Positions 17,335 through 27,398 are shown, counted from the stretch's first letter. The stretch: 64,000 nucleotides of DNA from Jejubacter calystegiae (GCF_005671395.1 NZ_CP040428.1:1-64000); one strand, 5' to 3'. Program-made: numbers and translations. The notes: generated by a model from the sequence alone, not told the origin.

Positions 17335-18732
17335 CTACAGTCCCAGCTTGCCTGGGTTCAGGATGCCGTTGGGATCGAGCGCCTGCTTTACGCGGCGCAG
17401 CAGCATATGTGCCGATCCCAGAGACGCCCTGGCGTAAGGGGAACGCACCAGACCTCCGCCGTGGTGATGCGACAGCTCAGCCTTATGCTCAAGACAGACA
17501 CGCATCGCCTCTTTCCAGATCATCCGCAGCTTCTCTATTGCTTCGCCGTCATTTTCTTCATTACCCAGCAGAATCATATACATGGAAGTACCCTGCGGAT
17601 AAACGTGGGAAAAATGCGACAGCACTTCGCCCGCCAGCGGCGTCAGGGTTTTATTCAGACAGTGATAAAGGTCGGCAATACCATCCCAGGTATGCGCAAT
17701 TTCAATGGTTTCCGCAAAGCCGCCGCGGGTATCAAGCAAGTTTTCTACCGTAGAAAAATCAAAGCGACGATCCATCCACTTCAACACCCCTTCACTCCCC
17801 AGCGATTCGCCGCCGTGGCGCCCGACAATCGCCATCAGGGCCGCCATCTCAGCGCGGGCGATGGCATCGACGCCCTGAGTACCCACGAACATTACCGGCT
17901 TATCCTGCGCCGGATCCTGCATCGCGTGGCGCGCTTCGGCGGTATCGTACAGACGTAACAGGAAGGGACGCAGCCCGGCCATCGCCTGTTCGCGCAGTAT
18001 CTTTAGTCCTGCTTCTACAGAAGGCAGCGCCAGGGTATCGTACAGGCGAGTCTGGGGCAGCGGGAACATCTTAAGCTGTACCGACGTGACCACGCCCAGC
18101 GTGCCTTCCGCACCGATAAACAGCTGACGCAGATCCGGCCCCATCGCCGCACGCGGAGAAGCCTTCAGACGCACCCGTTCCCCCGTGGCCAGAATCACCG
18201 TATAGGCAGTAATCAGATCTTCAATACCGCCGTAATAAGAAGAGAACTGTCCGGTAGCTAGCGTAGATAGCCACCCCCCAACGCTGGACTGATACAGTGA
18301 TTGTGGGGAATGACCCAGCGTCCACCCCTGCTGCTGGAGCTCATCCTCCAGTTTTCCGCCGTTATAGCCCGCCGAAACCTCCACCGTCATATTGGTGGTA
18401 TTGATCTCCCGATTCAGCGTCATGTCGCTCAGATCGAGCACCACGCCACCACGCGTCGGAAGCGGCTGCCCGGTAACGGAAGAGCCCAACGCGCGCGGCG
18501 TAACCGGAACATCATTCGCCGTTGCCAGCGCCAGTACCTGTTGAATTTGTTGTTCATCGGTGACCTTTACCACAACATCCGCCTGGTAATCATGGCACCC
18601 TAAACGTCTGAGTTTGGTGGAAAGCGGCCAGGTATCGTGGCTCGATGCCTGAAGCGCTTCGCTATCCGTCAACACCTGCTCCCCGGGCATAACGCTTTTC
18701 AACGCGCGAATAAGATGGGAAATGTCAGACAT
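17335..18732 (-). CDS. FAD-binding oxidase (FAD_binding_4 / FAD-oxidase_C, GlcD or D-lactate dehydrogenase type)
   Basis: A 465-residue flavoprotein. The start is ATG 18732 (MSDISHLIRALKSV), preceded by CAGGAG with a five-base gap; the frame runs open to 18816 without such a site and crosses the operator region. N-terminal FAD domain: VVVKVTDEQQIQQVLALA, TPRALGSSVTGQPLPTRGG, SVGGWLSTLATGQFSSYYGG. The C-terminal FAD-oxidase_C domain has SHHHGGGLVRSPY, the histidine-rich active-site loop, and ends LDPNGILNPGKLGL. Relatives oxidise 2-hydroxy acids or polyols with transfer to quinone. It is the first gene of the minus-strand operon, divergent from the aldolase. Expected role: oxidation of the imported polyol or sugar acid. 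Confidence 0.85.
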   Translation of the reverse strand: MSDISHLIRALKSVMPGEQVLTDSEALQASSHDTWPLSTKLRRLGCHDYQADVVVKVTDEQQIQQVLALATANDVPVTPRALGSSVTGQPLPTRGGVVLDLSDMTLNREINTTNMTVEVSAGYNGGKLEDELQQQGWTLGHSPQSLYQSSVGGWLSTLATGQFSSYYGGIEDLITAYTVILATGERVRLKASPRAAMGPDLRQLFIGAEGTLGVVTSVQLKMFPLPQTRLYDTLALPSVEAGLKILREQAMAGLRPFLLRLYDTAEARHAMQDPAQDKPVMFVGTQGVDAIARAEMAALMAIVGRHGGESLGSEGVLKWMDRRFDFSTVENLLDTRGGFAETIEIAHTWDGIADLYHCLNKTLTPLAGEVLSHFSHVYPQGTSMYMILLGNEENDGEAIEKLRMIWKEAMRVCLEHKAELSHHHGGGLVRSPYARASLGSAHMLLRRVKQALDPNGILNPGKLGL

Positions 18733-18809
18733 ACCTACTCCTGCACTTATAGATTTAACAGAACGTCCAGGGCCATTTTCTGATGCCGTTGCGCCCCAGG
18801 CATATTTCA

Positions 18810-18863
18810 TTGACATCCGATTGGCAGCTAATATACGATCAATTTGCAGAAAGCTGCAAATTG
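18810..18863 (+). promoter_or_regulatory. Promoter and palindromic operator between the oxidase and aldolase genes
   Basis: A consensus -35 TTGACA (18810-18815), a 16-base spacer and TATACG (18832-18837) point toward the aldolase gene. Just downstream, over the expected transcription start, is a perfect inverted repeat at 18840-18863: CAATTTGCAG, spacer AAAG, CTGCAAATTG. Ten-base arms without a mismatch at this position are typical of a repressor operator. The likely binder is the YhfZ-type regulator encoded at 19761. The same site is about 110 bases from the oxidase start, so it could control both directions. Confidence 0.75.
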
Positions 18864-18902
18864 CATAAATCGACTTTTGCCAACTTTGTGAAGGAGATCA
18901 AT

Positions 18903-19754
18903 ATGGATTCCCGAACCGGAAAAGCTGTTCGACTGGGTCGTATCCTGCGCCCGGAAACCGGGCGAGCAGTGGTGGTCGCCGCATCCCACGGTGTTATGGC
19001 TGGCCCGCCCTCAGGGCTAAAAACACGCGAAGAGATCGAGACAGTCTTCGGCCAGCTACGGGGAGCCGATGGCGTGATGGTCTCCCCCGGAATGATTCCG
19101 CTAGTCGAACACAGCTTTATCGGACGCGATCGCCCAGGTTTTGTTCTTCACCTCGACTGGAAAAACCATGCCCGGGCTATCTATACACCGGGAAAAGACG
19201 GGCGTAGCGAAGGGGTTCTGGCCCAGTTGGCCGATATCAGCGACGTCGCCGCCTGTGGCATTGATGCAGTCATGACCTATATGTATCTGGGGCAGAAAGA
19301 TACCGCACTGGAACAGGCGGAAATTATCCGCAATACCCATATCGCCCGCGAATGCGAGCGTCACGGCATTGCGCTGATTATTGAACCACGCTCGGCGCTG
19401 GAAGGCGTCGATCCTGATGCCCTTAGCGCCAAAGTGATGAGCATGTACTGCCGTATCGCCGCCGATATTGGCGCAGACCTGGTTAAGGCGCTCTGGCCCG
19501 GTTCAGTGGAGGATTTTGCTGCTGTAACAAGCACCTGCTATACTCCGGTACTGCTTGCAGGTGGCGCTGGTGGCGAAGATCCACACGCCACGTTGCAACT
19601 GGCGGCCGACGCTATCGAGGCTGGCGCCAAAGGGGTGATGTTTGGACGGCGAATTTTCCGTGCGCAGCAGCCTGCTGGAGTGCTTCGCGCACTGAATGCA
19701 GTGGTGCATGAAAACCAGAGTGTTGAACAGGCATCACGGCTTCTGGAACAGTAA
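18903..19754 (+). CDS. Class I aldolase of the DeoC/FbaB/LsrF family
   Basis: A 283-residue TIM-barrel aldolase. The start is ATG 18903, with AAGGAGAT directly upstream. Features: ASHGVMAGPPSGL (substrate loop), GADGVMVSPGMI, the Schiff-base lysine K195 in ADLVKALWPGS, and the phosphate-binding LLAGGAGGEDPHATL and GAKGVMFGRRIF. FbaB, LsrF and LacD relatives cleave ketose mono- or bisphosphates to DHAP or thiolyse a phospho-sugar in the cytoplasm. It is first in a two-gene unit with the regulator and divergent from the kinase operon. It is the candidate last step of the pathway. Substrate is inference. Confidence 0.85.
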   Translation: MDSRTGKAVRLGRILRPETGRAVVVAASHGVMAGPPSGLKTREEIETVFGQLRGADGVMVSPGMIPLVEHSFIGRDRPGFVLHLDWKNHARAIYTPGKDGRSEGVLAQLADISDVAACGIDAVMTYMYLGQKDTALEQAEIIRNTHIARECERHGIALIIEPRSALEGVDPDALSAKVMSMYCRIAADIGADLVKALWPGSVEDFAAVTSTCYTPVLLAGGAGGEDPHATLQLAADAIEAGAKGVMFGRRIFRAQQPAGVLRALNAVVHENQSVEQASRLLEQ

Positions 19755-19760
19755 GAGTCG

Positions 19761-20726
19761 ATGGAAACAATGACAGTTTTTTCCCAGGATGCGAAACAGC
19801 TTTCTCCGGTGGCATTTATCGCCCGTACCATCATCACTCTTGGGATCGCTGGCCGTCTGCCTACCACTTCCTGGTTCCAGGAGGCGCTGGAGATAGGCTC
19901 CGGCACGGTGCAAAAGGCACTACAGGAGCTTAAGAGTTCCGGCGCCGTCGCTCTTGTTTCCCGCGGTCATCAGGGGACCTTTGTGGTCTCCTGGGATTTC
20001 GCCTTGCTCTGGGATGCGGCACGACTTCCTCCTGTACATATGCTTCTTCCCCCCCGAGGCTCCCAGGAAGCGACCCAGGTCGCTGCAGCGCTGGTGCAAC
20101 AGTGCAGTCAGTGGGATGTGGTCACGACCCTCGGCTACCTGCGCGGCGCGCGTTCGCGCCTTGCCGCGTTTGACGAAGGGGCGGCGGATATCGTGCTGCT
20201 CTCTTCTGGCTCGGCCCAAATGCTGCTCGGCGACGCTGCCACCCGGGGTTATGAAATGTTCGACGTTGGTGCTGGCAGCTACTATCGTCCGGGCAGTCTG
20301 GTGGTGGTGGAACAGCATGGGGAAAAGCCTGGCGACCGCCTGCGGGTGGGCATCGATTACCACTCGAGCGACCACCAGCGCCTGACCCGGGCGCAGTTTC
20401 CCGAACAGACTTGCGATTACATCGAAGTGGATTTTACCCTACTGCCGCGCGCGGTGTTCCTGGGGCAGATCGACACCGGCATCTGGCATCAGGAAGAGTC
20501 ACTGATTCCACTCGATAAAGTGGGGCTGAATATCCACCCGCTGGATACCCCGGAAGCACTGCACATGGTGGAAAGCATCTCCAGCGCCGTACTGGTAGTG
20601 CGTTCATCCTCGCCGGTTGCCCGGTTACTACATCAGTTGGATATGGACACTCTGCGCCAGCAATCGGCGCTGACGCCCGATCCGAGCCATCTCTGTTTTA
20701 GCGATATTTCCGCGCGGCTGCCCTAA
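19761..20726 (+). CDS. YhfZ-family transcriptional regulator
   Basis: A 321-residue protein. The N-terminal winged helix (about 15-70) contains LPTTSWFQEALEIGSGTVQKA and SRGHQGTFVV, the GntR-like arrangement of the YhfZ HTH family. The C-terminal effector domain (about 85-310) is of the YhfZ_C type, with a solute-binding-like fold. It starts six bases after the aldolase stop, so the two are cotranscribed. It is the only regulator in the cluster and the probable ligand of the palindrome at 18840-18863; this is inferred from position. Confidence 0.78.
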   Translation: METMTVFSQDAKQLSPVAFIARTIITLGIAGRLPTTSWFQEALEIGSGTVQKALQELKSSGAVALVSRGHQGTFVVSWDFALLWDAARLPPVHMLLPPRGSQEATQVAAALVQQCSQWDVVTTLGYLRGARSRLAAFDEGAADIVLLSSGSAQMLLGDAATRGYEMFDVGAGSYYRPGSLVVVEQHGEKPGDRLRVGIDYHSSDHQRLTRAQFPEQTCDYIEVDFTLLPRAVFLGQIDTGIWHQEESLIPLDKVGLNIHPLDTPEALHMVESISSAVLVVRSSSPVARLLHQLDMDTLRQQSALTPDPSHLCFSDISARLP

Positions 20727-20736
20727 GCATAGCGGC

Positions 20737-20982
20737 TCACCGGGAACGGGAAGATTTCCGGCCCCAGGGTAAATGAGAAAAAGCGAACGACACCCCGATA
20801 AGGGTACAAATAACAAAAATGCCGTTAACCAGCGCCCAGAGGCCGGGAGATAAAAAAGGAGAGGTAGCAAGAGCGAACAACACGATCAACCCAATCGAAA
20901 TCCAGGTTATCGCCCATGTAATCAGATCGTCGATAAACAAAGCGAATATCTTCGAACCAGCGCGTTTTAACCATTGAAGCAT
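20737..20982 (-). CDS. Small two-span membrane protein, unrecognised
   Basis: An 81-residue protein. The start is ATG 20982 (MLQWLKRAGSKIFALFIDD), chosen because AGGAAGAG lies just upstream; the open frame extends to 21021 without a site. Two hydrophobic segments (about 21-40 and 47-66) flank a short loop, and the tail is basic (WGRKSSRSR). It is convergent with the YhfZ-type gene. No family recognised. The next gene on the same strand (21088-21297) also encodes a small membrane protein, so the two may form an operon. Confidence 0.65.
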   Translation of the reverse strand: MLQWLKRAGSKIFALFIDDLITWAITWISIGLIVLFALATSPFLSPGLWALVNGIFVICTLIGVSFAFSHLPWGRKSSRSR

Positions 20983-21087
20983 ATTTACTCTTCCTGCATC
21001 AGAGGCATGATGCGATAGCATAAAGCGTACGATAAGAAGCCTCTTATCGCAAAGGATTACCGGCTGAGCGGATATTTTCGAAAGGCG

Positions 21088-21297
21088 CTATTTTTTCTGT
21101 TCCCTCTCCATCACCCGGTTAAATACCCGAATCCCCACGACGGTGACGACAACAAGCAGCAGCGCGCAAAAGGCAACCCAGTAGCCGTCCGGCAAAATCA
21201 GGCTGGCCACCCAGGCGAGTCCGACAAAGACGAACAGTTCCACCGCCCAGAAGATCCAGATAATGACGTTCATCTTAATGATTTCGGGAAAGGTCAT
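21088..21297 (-). CDS. Small two-span membrane protein, unrecognised
   Basis: A 69-residue protein, MTFPEIIKMNVIIWIFWAVE, with two hydrophobic segments (about 9-31 and 38-58) and a charged tail VMEREQKK. An internal start at Met9 is also possible; the upstream site is weak (AGGG). It precedes the 81-residue membrane protein by 105 bases on the same strand. No family recognised. Confidence 0.6.
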   Translation of the reverse strand: MTFPEIIKMNVIIWIFWAVELFVFVGLAWVASLILPDGYWVAFCALLLVVVTVVGIRVFNRVMEREQKK

Positions 21298-21722
21298 TTT
21301 AACCCTGTTAATATATAAACAATAATATCATGCACTTACTCTTCAGAAGAATAAGGTTTAACCCAATAAGACCCGGGCATTTTCACAACAAAATCCCCGT
21401 CTGTCTCTGGCCTTTCAGAGTACAGCCTGTATTAGGATCCCCCTATAAATCACCATAAATCCCCCTTAAAGAATTCCCGTAAAATTCCTGTTTATCGGCA
21501 CATCTCGCAACTCCTTCTCCTCTGCGGTTTTCCTGTATAGCAGACTTCGATATCATAGGCCGTAGTGCCCGGTACCGCTCCGTGCCCCTGCACGCATCGC
21601 TGCGCCACCCATACCCCGAGCATGCCCGAAGGAATGCGGCATCTTTGATGACAGGGAGTCCTGTGATGCCAACAAGAACGACAAAAATCACGCAGTTCTG
21701 AATCTATAAAACGGAAAACGCC
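21298..21722. other. Intergenic region upstream of mutS
   Basis: 425 bases without a credible gene. It should hold the mutS promoter and the promoter of the small membrane genes. In E. coli fhlA and ygbA lie on this side of mutS; no trace of either was seen. Confidence 0.4.
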
Positions 21723-24281
21723 ATGAGCACGACCGACAATTTCGACGCCCACACTCCCATGATGCAGCAGTACCTGCGCCTGAAGGCGGAGCATCGCGAT
21801 ATCCTGCTGTTCTACCGGATGGGAGACTTCTATGAACTGTTCTACGACGATGCGAAGCGCGCCTCTCAGCTGCTCGATATCTCCCTGACCAAACGCGGTG
21901 CCTCGGCCGGTGAGCCGATTCCGATGGCGGGCGTTCCCCACCACGCGGTGGAAAATTACCTGGCGAAGCTGGTGAATCTGGGTGAATCAGTGGCGATTTG
22001 TGAGCAGATCGGCGATCCGGCGACCACCAAAGGCCCCGTGGAGCGTAAGGTCGTGCGTATCGTCACCCCGGGCACCATCAGCGACGAAGCGCTGCTGCAG
22101 GAACGTCAGGATAACCTGCTGGCGGCCATCTGGCAGGATGATAAAGGCTTTGGCTATGCCACGCTGGATATCAGCTCCGGCCGCTTCCGACTTATTGAAC
22201 CCGAAGATCGCGAAGCGATGGCCGCAGAGCTGCAGCGTACCAACCCCGCCGAGCTGCTCTACGCCGAAGACTTTTGTGAAACCAGCCTGATTGAAGGCCG
22301 CCGCGGCCTGCGCCGCCGCCCGCTGTGGGAGTTCGAGATAGCCACTGCCCGTCAGCAGTTGAACTTACAGTTCGGCACCCGGGATCTGACCGGTTTTGGC
22401 GTGGAAAACGCCGCTCGCGGGCTGTGCGCCGCTGGCTGTCTGCTGCAGTACGTGAAGGATACCCAGCGCACCAGCCTGCCCCATATCCGCTCCATCACCA
22501 TGGAACGCCAGCAGGACGGTATCGTGATGGACGCCGCCACCCGCCGCAACCTGGAAATCACCCAGAACCTGGCGGGCGGAACGGAAAATACCCTGGCGTC
22601 GGTGCTGGATCTCACAGTCACCCCCATGGGCAGCCGTATGCTGAAGCGCTGGCTGCATATGCCGATACGCGATACCGCAAAGCTTAAACGCCGCCAGCAG
22701 GCTATCGCCGCACTCCAGGATCGCGGTAGCGAGCTACAGCCGGTCCTGCGCCAGGTGGGCGATCTGGAACGTATTCTGGCGCGTCTGGCGCTGCGTACCG
22801 CCCGCCCCCGCGATCTGGCGCGTATGCGTCACGCCTTCCAGCAGCTTCCCGAATTGCGCGAGCTGCTGGCAGATGTAGCGGTGGATTCGGTACAGACCCT
22901 GCGCGAGCAGATGGGAGAGTTTAACGAGCTGTGCGAACTGCTGGAGCGCGCCATTATTGAAACGCCACCGGTGCTGGTACGCGACGGCGGCGTGATCGCC
23001 CCCGGTTATAACGCGGAACTTGATGAGTGGCGCGCCCTGGCCGACGGCGCTACCGACTACCTTGAAAAGCTGGAGATTCGCGAACGCGAGCGGCTGGGCA
23101 TCGACACCCTGAAAGTGGGCTTTAACGCCGTACACGGCTATTACATCCAGGTCTCCCGCGGCCAGAGCCATATGGTGCCCATGAACTACGTGCGCCGTCA
23201 GACCCTGAAAAACGCCGAGCGCTATATCATTCCTGAGCTGAAAGAGTACGAAGACAAGGTACTGACCTCGAAAGGCAAAGCCCTGTCGCTGGAAAAGCAG
23301 CTTTACGACGAACTGTTCGATCTGCTGTTGCCGCATCTGGGAGAACTTCAGCAGAGCGCCGCTGCGCTGGCAGAGCTCGATGTGCTGGTCAACCTGGCCG
23401 AACGCGCCGTAACCCTGAATTACACCTGCCCCACCTTTAGCGATAAACCGGGGATTCGCCTGGTGGACGGTCGCCATCCGGTGGTTGAGCAGGTGCTGAA
23501 AGAGCCCTTTATCGCCAACCCGCTCGCGCTTTCAGCCCAGCGGCGCATGCTGATTATCACCGGCCCGAACATGGGCGGTAAGAGTACCTATATGCGCCAG
23601 ACCGCGCTGATTGTGCTACTGGCCTGGATAGGCAGCTTCGTGCCTGCGGCCGAAGCCGAAATTGGCCCTGTGGATCGCATCTTTACCCGGGTCGGCGCCG
23701 CCGATGACCTGGCCTCTGGCCGCTCCACCTTTATGGTGGAGATGACCGAGACCGCCAATATTCTGCATAACGCCACCGCGGAAAGTCTGGTGTTGATGGA
23801 TGAAATTGGCCGCGGCACCTCGACCTACGACGGCCTGTCGCTGGCCTGGGCCTGCGCTGAAAGCCTGGCGAATCGCATTAAAGCGATGACGCTGTTCGCC
23901 ACCCACTACTTTGAACTGACCCAGCTTCCGGAAAAGATGGAAGGCGTTGCCAACGTCCATCTCGATGCCGTTGAGCATGGCGACACCATCGCCTTTATGC
24001 ACAGCGTTCAGGAAGGAGCAGCCAGTAAGAGCTACGGTCTGGCGGTCGCGGCGCTGGCCGGGGTGCCTAAAGAGGTGGTCAAACGGGCGCGCCAGAAACT
24101 GCGCGAACTGGAACAGATTTCCGGCAACGCGGCAGCAAGCCAGGTAGACGGCAGCCAGATGTCGCTGCTGGCGGTGGAAGAGACCTCCCCCGCCGTGGAA
24201 GCGCTGGAGTCGCTGGATCCCGATACCCTTTCACCACGCCAGGCGCTGGACTGGATCTATCGCCTGAAAAGTCTGGTGTAA
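21723..24281 (+). CDS. mutS: DNA mismatch repair protein MutS
   Basis: An 852-residue ATPase that finds mismatches and recruits MutL. The N-terminal mismatch-binding domain contains [20 protein letters not shown], with the Phe-x-Glu wedge in GDFYELF. The core clamp follows, then the ABC-type ATPase with Walker [16 protein letters not shown], Walker [19 protein letters not shown] and [13 protein letters not shown]. The C-terminus ends [12 protein letters not shown] as in E. coli (853 residues). Complete, with no sign of damage. This matters because the mutS-rpoS interval is a known hot spot of rearrangement in enterobacteria, and here the neighbouring region is deleted. Confidence 0.98.
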   Translation: MSTTDNFDAHTPMMQQYLRLKAEHRDILLFYRMGDFYELFYDDAKRASQLLDISLTKRGASAGEPIPMAGVPHHAVENYLAKLVNLGESVAICEQIGDPATTKGPVERKVVRIVTPGTISDEALLQERQDNLLAAIWQDDKGFGYATLDISSGRFRLIEPEDREAMAAELQRTNPAELLYAEDFCETSLIEGRRGLRRRPLWEFEIATARQQLNLQFGTRDLTGFGVENAARGLCAAGCLLQYVKDTQRTSLPHIRSITMERQQDGIVMDAATRRNLEITQNLAGGTENTLASVLDLTVTPMGSRMLKRWLHMPIRDTAKLKRRQQAIAALQDRGSELQPVLRQVGDLERILARLALRTARPRDLARMRHAFQQLPELRELLADVAVDSVQTLREQMGEFNELCELLERAIIETPPVLVRDGGVIAPGYNAELDEWRALADGATDYLEKLEIRERERLGIDTLKVGFNAVHGYYIQVSRGQSHMVPMNYVRRQTLKNAERYIIPELKEYEDKVLTSKGKALSLEKQLYDELFDLLLPHLGELQQSAAALAELDVLVNLAERAVTLNYTCPTFSDKPGIRLVDGRHPVVEQVLKEPFIANPLALSAQRRMLIITGPNMGGKSTYMRQTALIVLLAWIGSFVPAAEAEIGPVDRIFTRVGAADDLASGRSTFMVEMTETANILHNATAESLVLMDEIGRGTSTYDGLSLAWACAESLANRIKAMTLFATHYFELTQLPEKMEGVANVHLDAVEHGDTIAFMHSVQEGAASKSYGLAVAALAGVPKEVVKRARQKLRELEQISGNAAASQVDGSQMSLLAVEETSPAVEALESLDPDTLSPRQALDWIYRLKSLV

Positions 24282-24288
24282 GACAACG

Positions 24289-24315
24289 CCTCCGCCCCCT
24301 CTCCGGGGGCGGAGG
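24289..24315. terminator. GC-rich hairpin between convergent mutS and the nlpD-ygbI fusion
   Basis: An 11-bp perfect stem, CCTCCGCCCCC pairing with GGGGGCGGAGG, loop TCTCC. There is no U-tract on either side, so termination is possible but not canonical. Position between convergent stops (24281 and 24322) fits a shared terminator. Confidence 0.55.
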
Positions 24316-24321
24316 GACGCG

Positions 24322-25905
24322 CTACTTTGCCAACAGCACCGAAACCCCCGCTTCGTTTAACGCCCGCTCTACCCCTTCCGGCAGTCTGTCATCGGTAATC
24401 AGCAGTTCAAAGTCGTTCATTGTAAGAGCAAGCCAGGTCGCCACCCGCCCATATTTAGTGGAGTCGCATACCAGCACCCGCTGACGGCTGGCGGCAGCAA
24501 CGGCCCGCTTTACCGTCACTTTGTCTTCCGCTGGCGTGGTGATGCCCCGCAGGCTCCATGAAGAGGCCGAAATAAAAGCCTGATCGATAGTCAGATGGCG
24601 CAACATCGTCGCCGCAGCCTCCCCCACGCAGGAACGGTTTTCACGGCATACGGCGCCACCGGTGTGAATAATTGTGCAATCGCTGTTATCCAGCAGATAG
24701 TCGGCAATCACGAAGTCATTGGTGACCACCGTCAGATCCTGATGATGGTGTAACTGCCGGGCTATCGCCAGGGTAGTGGTTCCCGCATCCAGATAGATGC
24801 AGCTTCCCGGCTTAATCCGCTGGGCGGCCAACTGACCGATGGCCGCTTTCTGCGCTTCGGCCAGCAGGGTTTTAGAGTGATGGGACGGCTCCTGGGCCAG
24901 ACGCATCGGGGACTCAACCCCGCCGGAGACCAGCACAACGCTGCCCTGCTGTTCCAGCTTTTGCAGATCCCGGCGGATGGTCATATGAGACACCTTTATC
25001 CGCCCGGTCAGCTCAGCAATACTTACGATGCCCTTTTCAGACACCATATCCAGAATAATTTGTCGGCGCTCTGCGGGTATCACCGTTCTGCTGGCAGTCG
25101 GTTCGGCCGTGCTGTTCGTTGGTGCCGTAACTGGCGCCGCTACAGAACCTGTCGCGGGCGCGTTATTCGGCAACATTTTGTTAGCACTCTGTTCACCTGA
25201 ATCTTCAGAATACGTAATTGTCGGTTTCGACGCAACTGCCGCGTTTGAATTTTGTGCAGATGCGGTTGCCACCCCCTGAGCCTTAGCATCGGCCTCGGTC
25301 ACCGCGTTACCGCCGGTAATCGAGGCGCCGGAGGCGTTGCCCACCTGCAGGGTCTGACCCACGTTCAGGGCATAAGGCGCCTGAATATTGTTGCGCTGGG
25401 CCAGATCGCGGAAGTCATTCCCGGTCACCCAGGCGATATAAAACAGGGTGTCGCCATGTTTTACGGTGTAGGTGCTGCCGGAATAGCTACCTTTAGGGAT
25501 ATCCCCATAGCTACGGTTATAGACGATGCGGCCATTTTCCATCTGCACCGGCTGGGACTGCGGCTGGGCCTGCTGCTGTACCGGCTGAGCCTGCTGCTGT
25601 ACCGGCTGAGCCTGCTGCTGCACTGGCTGGGCCTGCTGCTGCACCGGCTGGGCCTGCTGCTGCACCGGCTGAGTCTGCTGCTGTACCGGCTGAGTCTGCT
25701 GCTGTACCGGCTGGGCCTGCTGAGGCTGGCTCTGGATCGGCGGCGGCTGAGAAATCACCATACTGCCGCTGGAGCTTGCGTCGTTGCCCCCTACCGAACT
25801 GATCGGCGCCTGGGTTGAGTTATTGGAACAGCCTGCCAGCCACAGGCTGACCAGCGATAATGTCGCAATCCGACGTAATTTGAAGTTAGGGCTTCCCGCG
25901 CTCAT
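24322..25905 (-). CDS. NlpD (lipoprotein, LysM) fused in frame to a YgbI-type DeoR repressor
   Basis: A 527-residue open frame made of two known proteins. Residues 1-274 are NlpD: signal and lipobox [16 protein letters not shown]...LAGC (Cys26), a seven-residue QPVQQQA/T repeat, and a LysM domain ([20 protein letters not shown] to [11 protein letters not shown]). The linker up to EPTAS matches E. coli NlpD. Residues 275-527 are a whole DeoR-family repressor: [13 protein letters not shown], the [20 protein letters not shown], and the sugar-isomerase-like domain with [14 protein letters not shown] and CDSTKYGR. They match E. coli YgbI from its first residue. The NlpD LytM (peptidase M23) domain that activates AmiC is missing. 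A protein made from the nlpD start would be exported and lipidated, leaving the DNA-binding part outside the cytoplasm. GTG at 25083 (the ygbI start position) could give a free repressor, but no clear ribosome binding site precedes it. Confidence 0.9.
   Translation of the reverse strand: MSAGSPNFKLRRIATLSLVSLWLAGCSNNSTQAPISSVGGNDASSSGSMVISQPPPIQSQPQQAQPVQQQTQPVQQQTQPVQQQAQPVQQQAQPVQQQAQPVQQQAQPVQQQAQPQSQPVQMENGRIVYNRSYGDIPKGSYSGSTYTVKHGDTLFYIAWVTGNDFRDLAQRNNIQAPYALNVGQTLQVGNASGASITGGNAVTEADAKAQGVATASAQNSNAAVASKPTITYSEDSGEQSANKMLPNNAPATGSVAAPVTAPTNSTAEPTASRTVIPAERRQIILDMVSEKGIVSIAELTGRIKVSHMTIRRDLQKLEQQGSVVLVSGGVESPMRLAQEPSHHSKTLLAEAQKAAIGQLAAQRIKPGSCIYLDAGTTTLAIARQLHHHQDLTVVTNDFVIADYLLDNSDCTIIHTGGAVCRENRSCVGEAAATMLRHLTIDQAFISASSWSLRGITTPAEDKVTVKRAVAAASRQRVLVCDSTKYGRVATWLALTMNDFELLITDDRLPEGVERALNEAGVSVLLAK
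25081..25086 (-). other. Deletion junction nlpD / ygbI
   Basis: The join lies at about codon 274/275 of the fused frame: the NlpD-like linker ends in TAS-R-T and the YgbI-like sequence begins with GTG ATA CCC GCA GAG (V-I-P-A-E), GTG occupying 25081-25083. In E. coli the genes between these points are nlpD 3' end, rpoS and ygbN-ygbJ. None of that sequence is present between mutS and pcm here. Exact breakpoint cannot be fixed to the base without the parental sequence. Confidence 0.8.
25207..25235 (-). promoter_or_regulatory. Promoter-like sequence inside nlpD, probable homologue of the rpoS promoter
   Basis: On the minus strand, TTGCGT (25235-25230), a 17-base spacer and TATTCT (25212-25207) lie in the codons around residues 225-233 of the fusion. 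In E. coli the main rpoS promoter lies inside nlpD, several hundred bases upstream of rpoS, in this linker region. I infer this is the same element. Transcription would now start near 25200, about 115 bases before the ygbI-type start. The promoter match is seen; its identity is recalled, not computed. Confidence 0.6.
25553..25722 (-). repeat. Tandem 21-bp repeat coding for QPVQQQ(A/T) in nlpD
   Basis: About seven copies of a 21-base unit (CTGCTGCTGTACCGGCTGAG and variants on the + strand) encode repeats of the heptapeptide QPVQQQA or QPVQQQT in the NlpD linker. Copies differ at a few bases only (tac/cac, gag/ggg), so copy number may vary by slippage. E. coli NlpD has a looser Q/P-rich stretch at the same place. 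Confidence 0.85.
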
Positions 25906-26036
25906 AGCTCCCCCAGGAGTGAATTCTGATTAATGCCAGCCAGACACTGCGACTTATCTATCGGCGTCGGCGATATGGTACGCATTGCACCACCATACCC
26001 CGACCACGACAGAGTTAAACCGGAAATTTCCGGGAC

Positions 26037-27398
<1,362 letters not shown>

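Noticed and set aside
21443-21944. Minus-strand frames at the mutS start
   Set aside because: Shadow of the mutS coding region and its GC-rich third positions.
24322-25905. A sequencing frameshift or chimeric assembly as the cause of the nlpD-ygbI fusion
   Set aside because: A frameshift cannot remove rpoS and the LytM domain, and both halves keep frame and normal composition. An assembly chimera cannot be excluded without reads, so it is kept as the refuting test.
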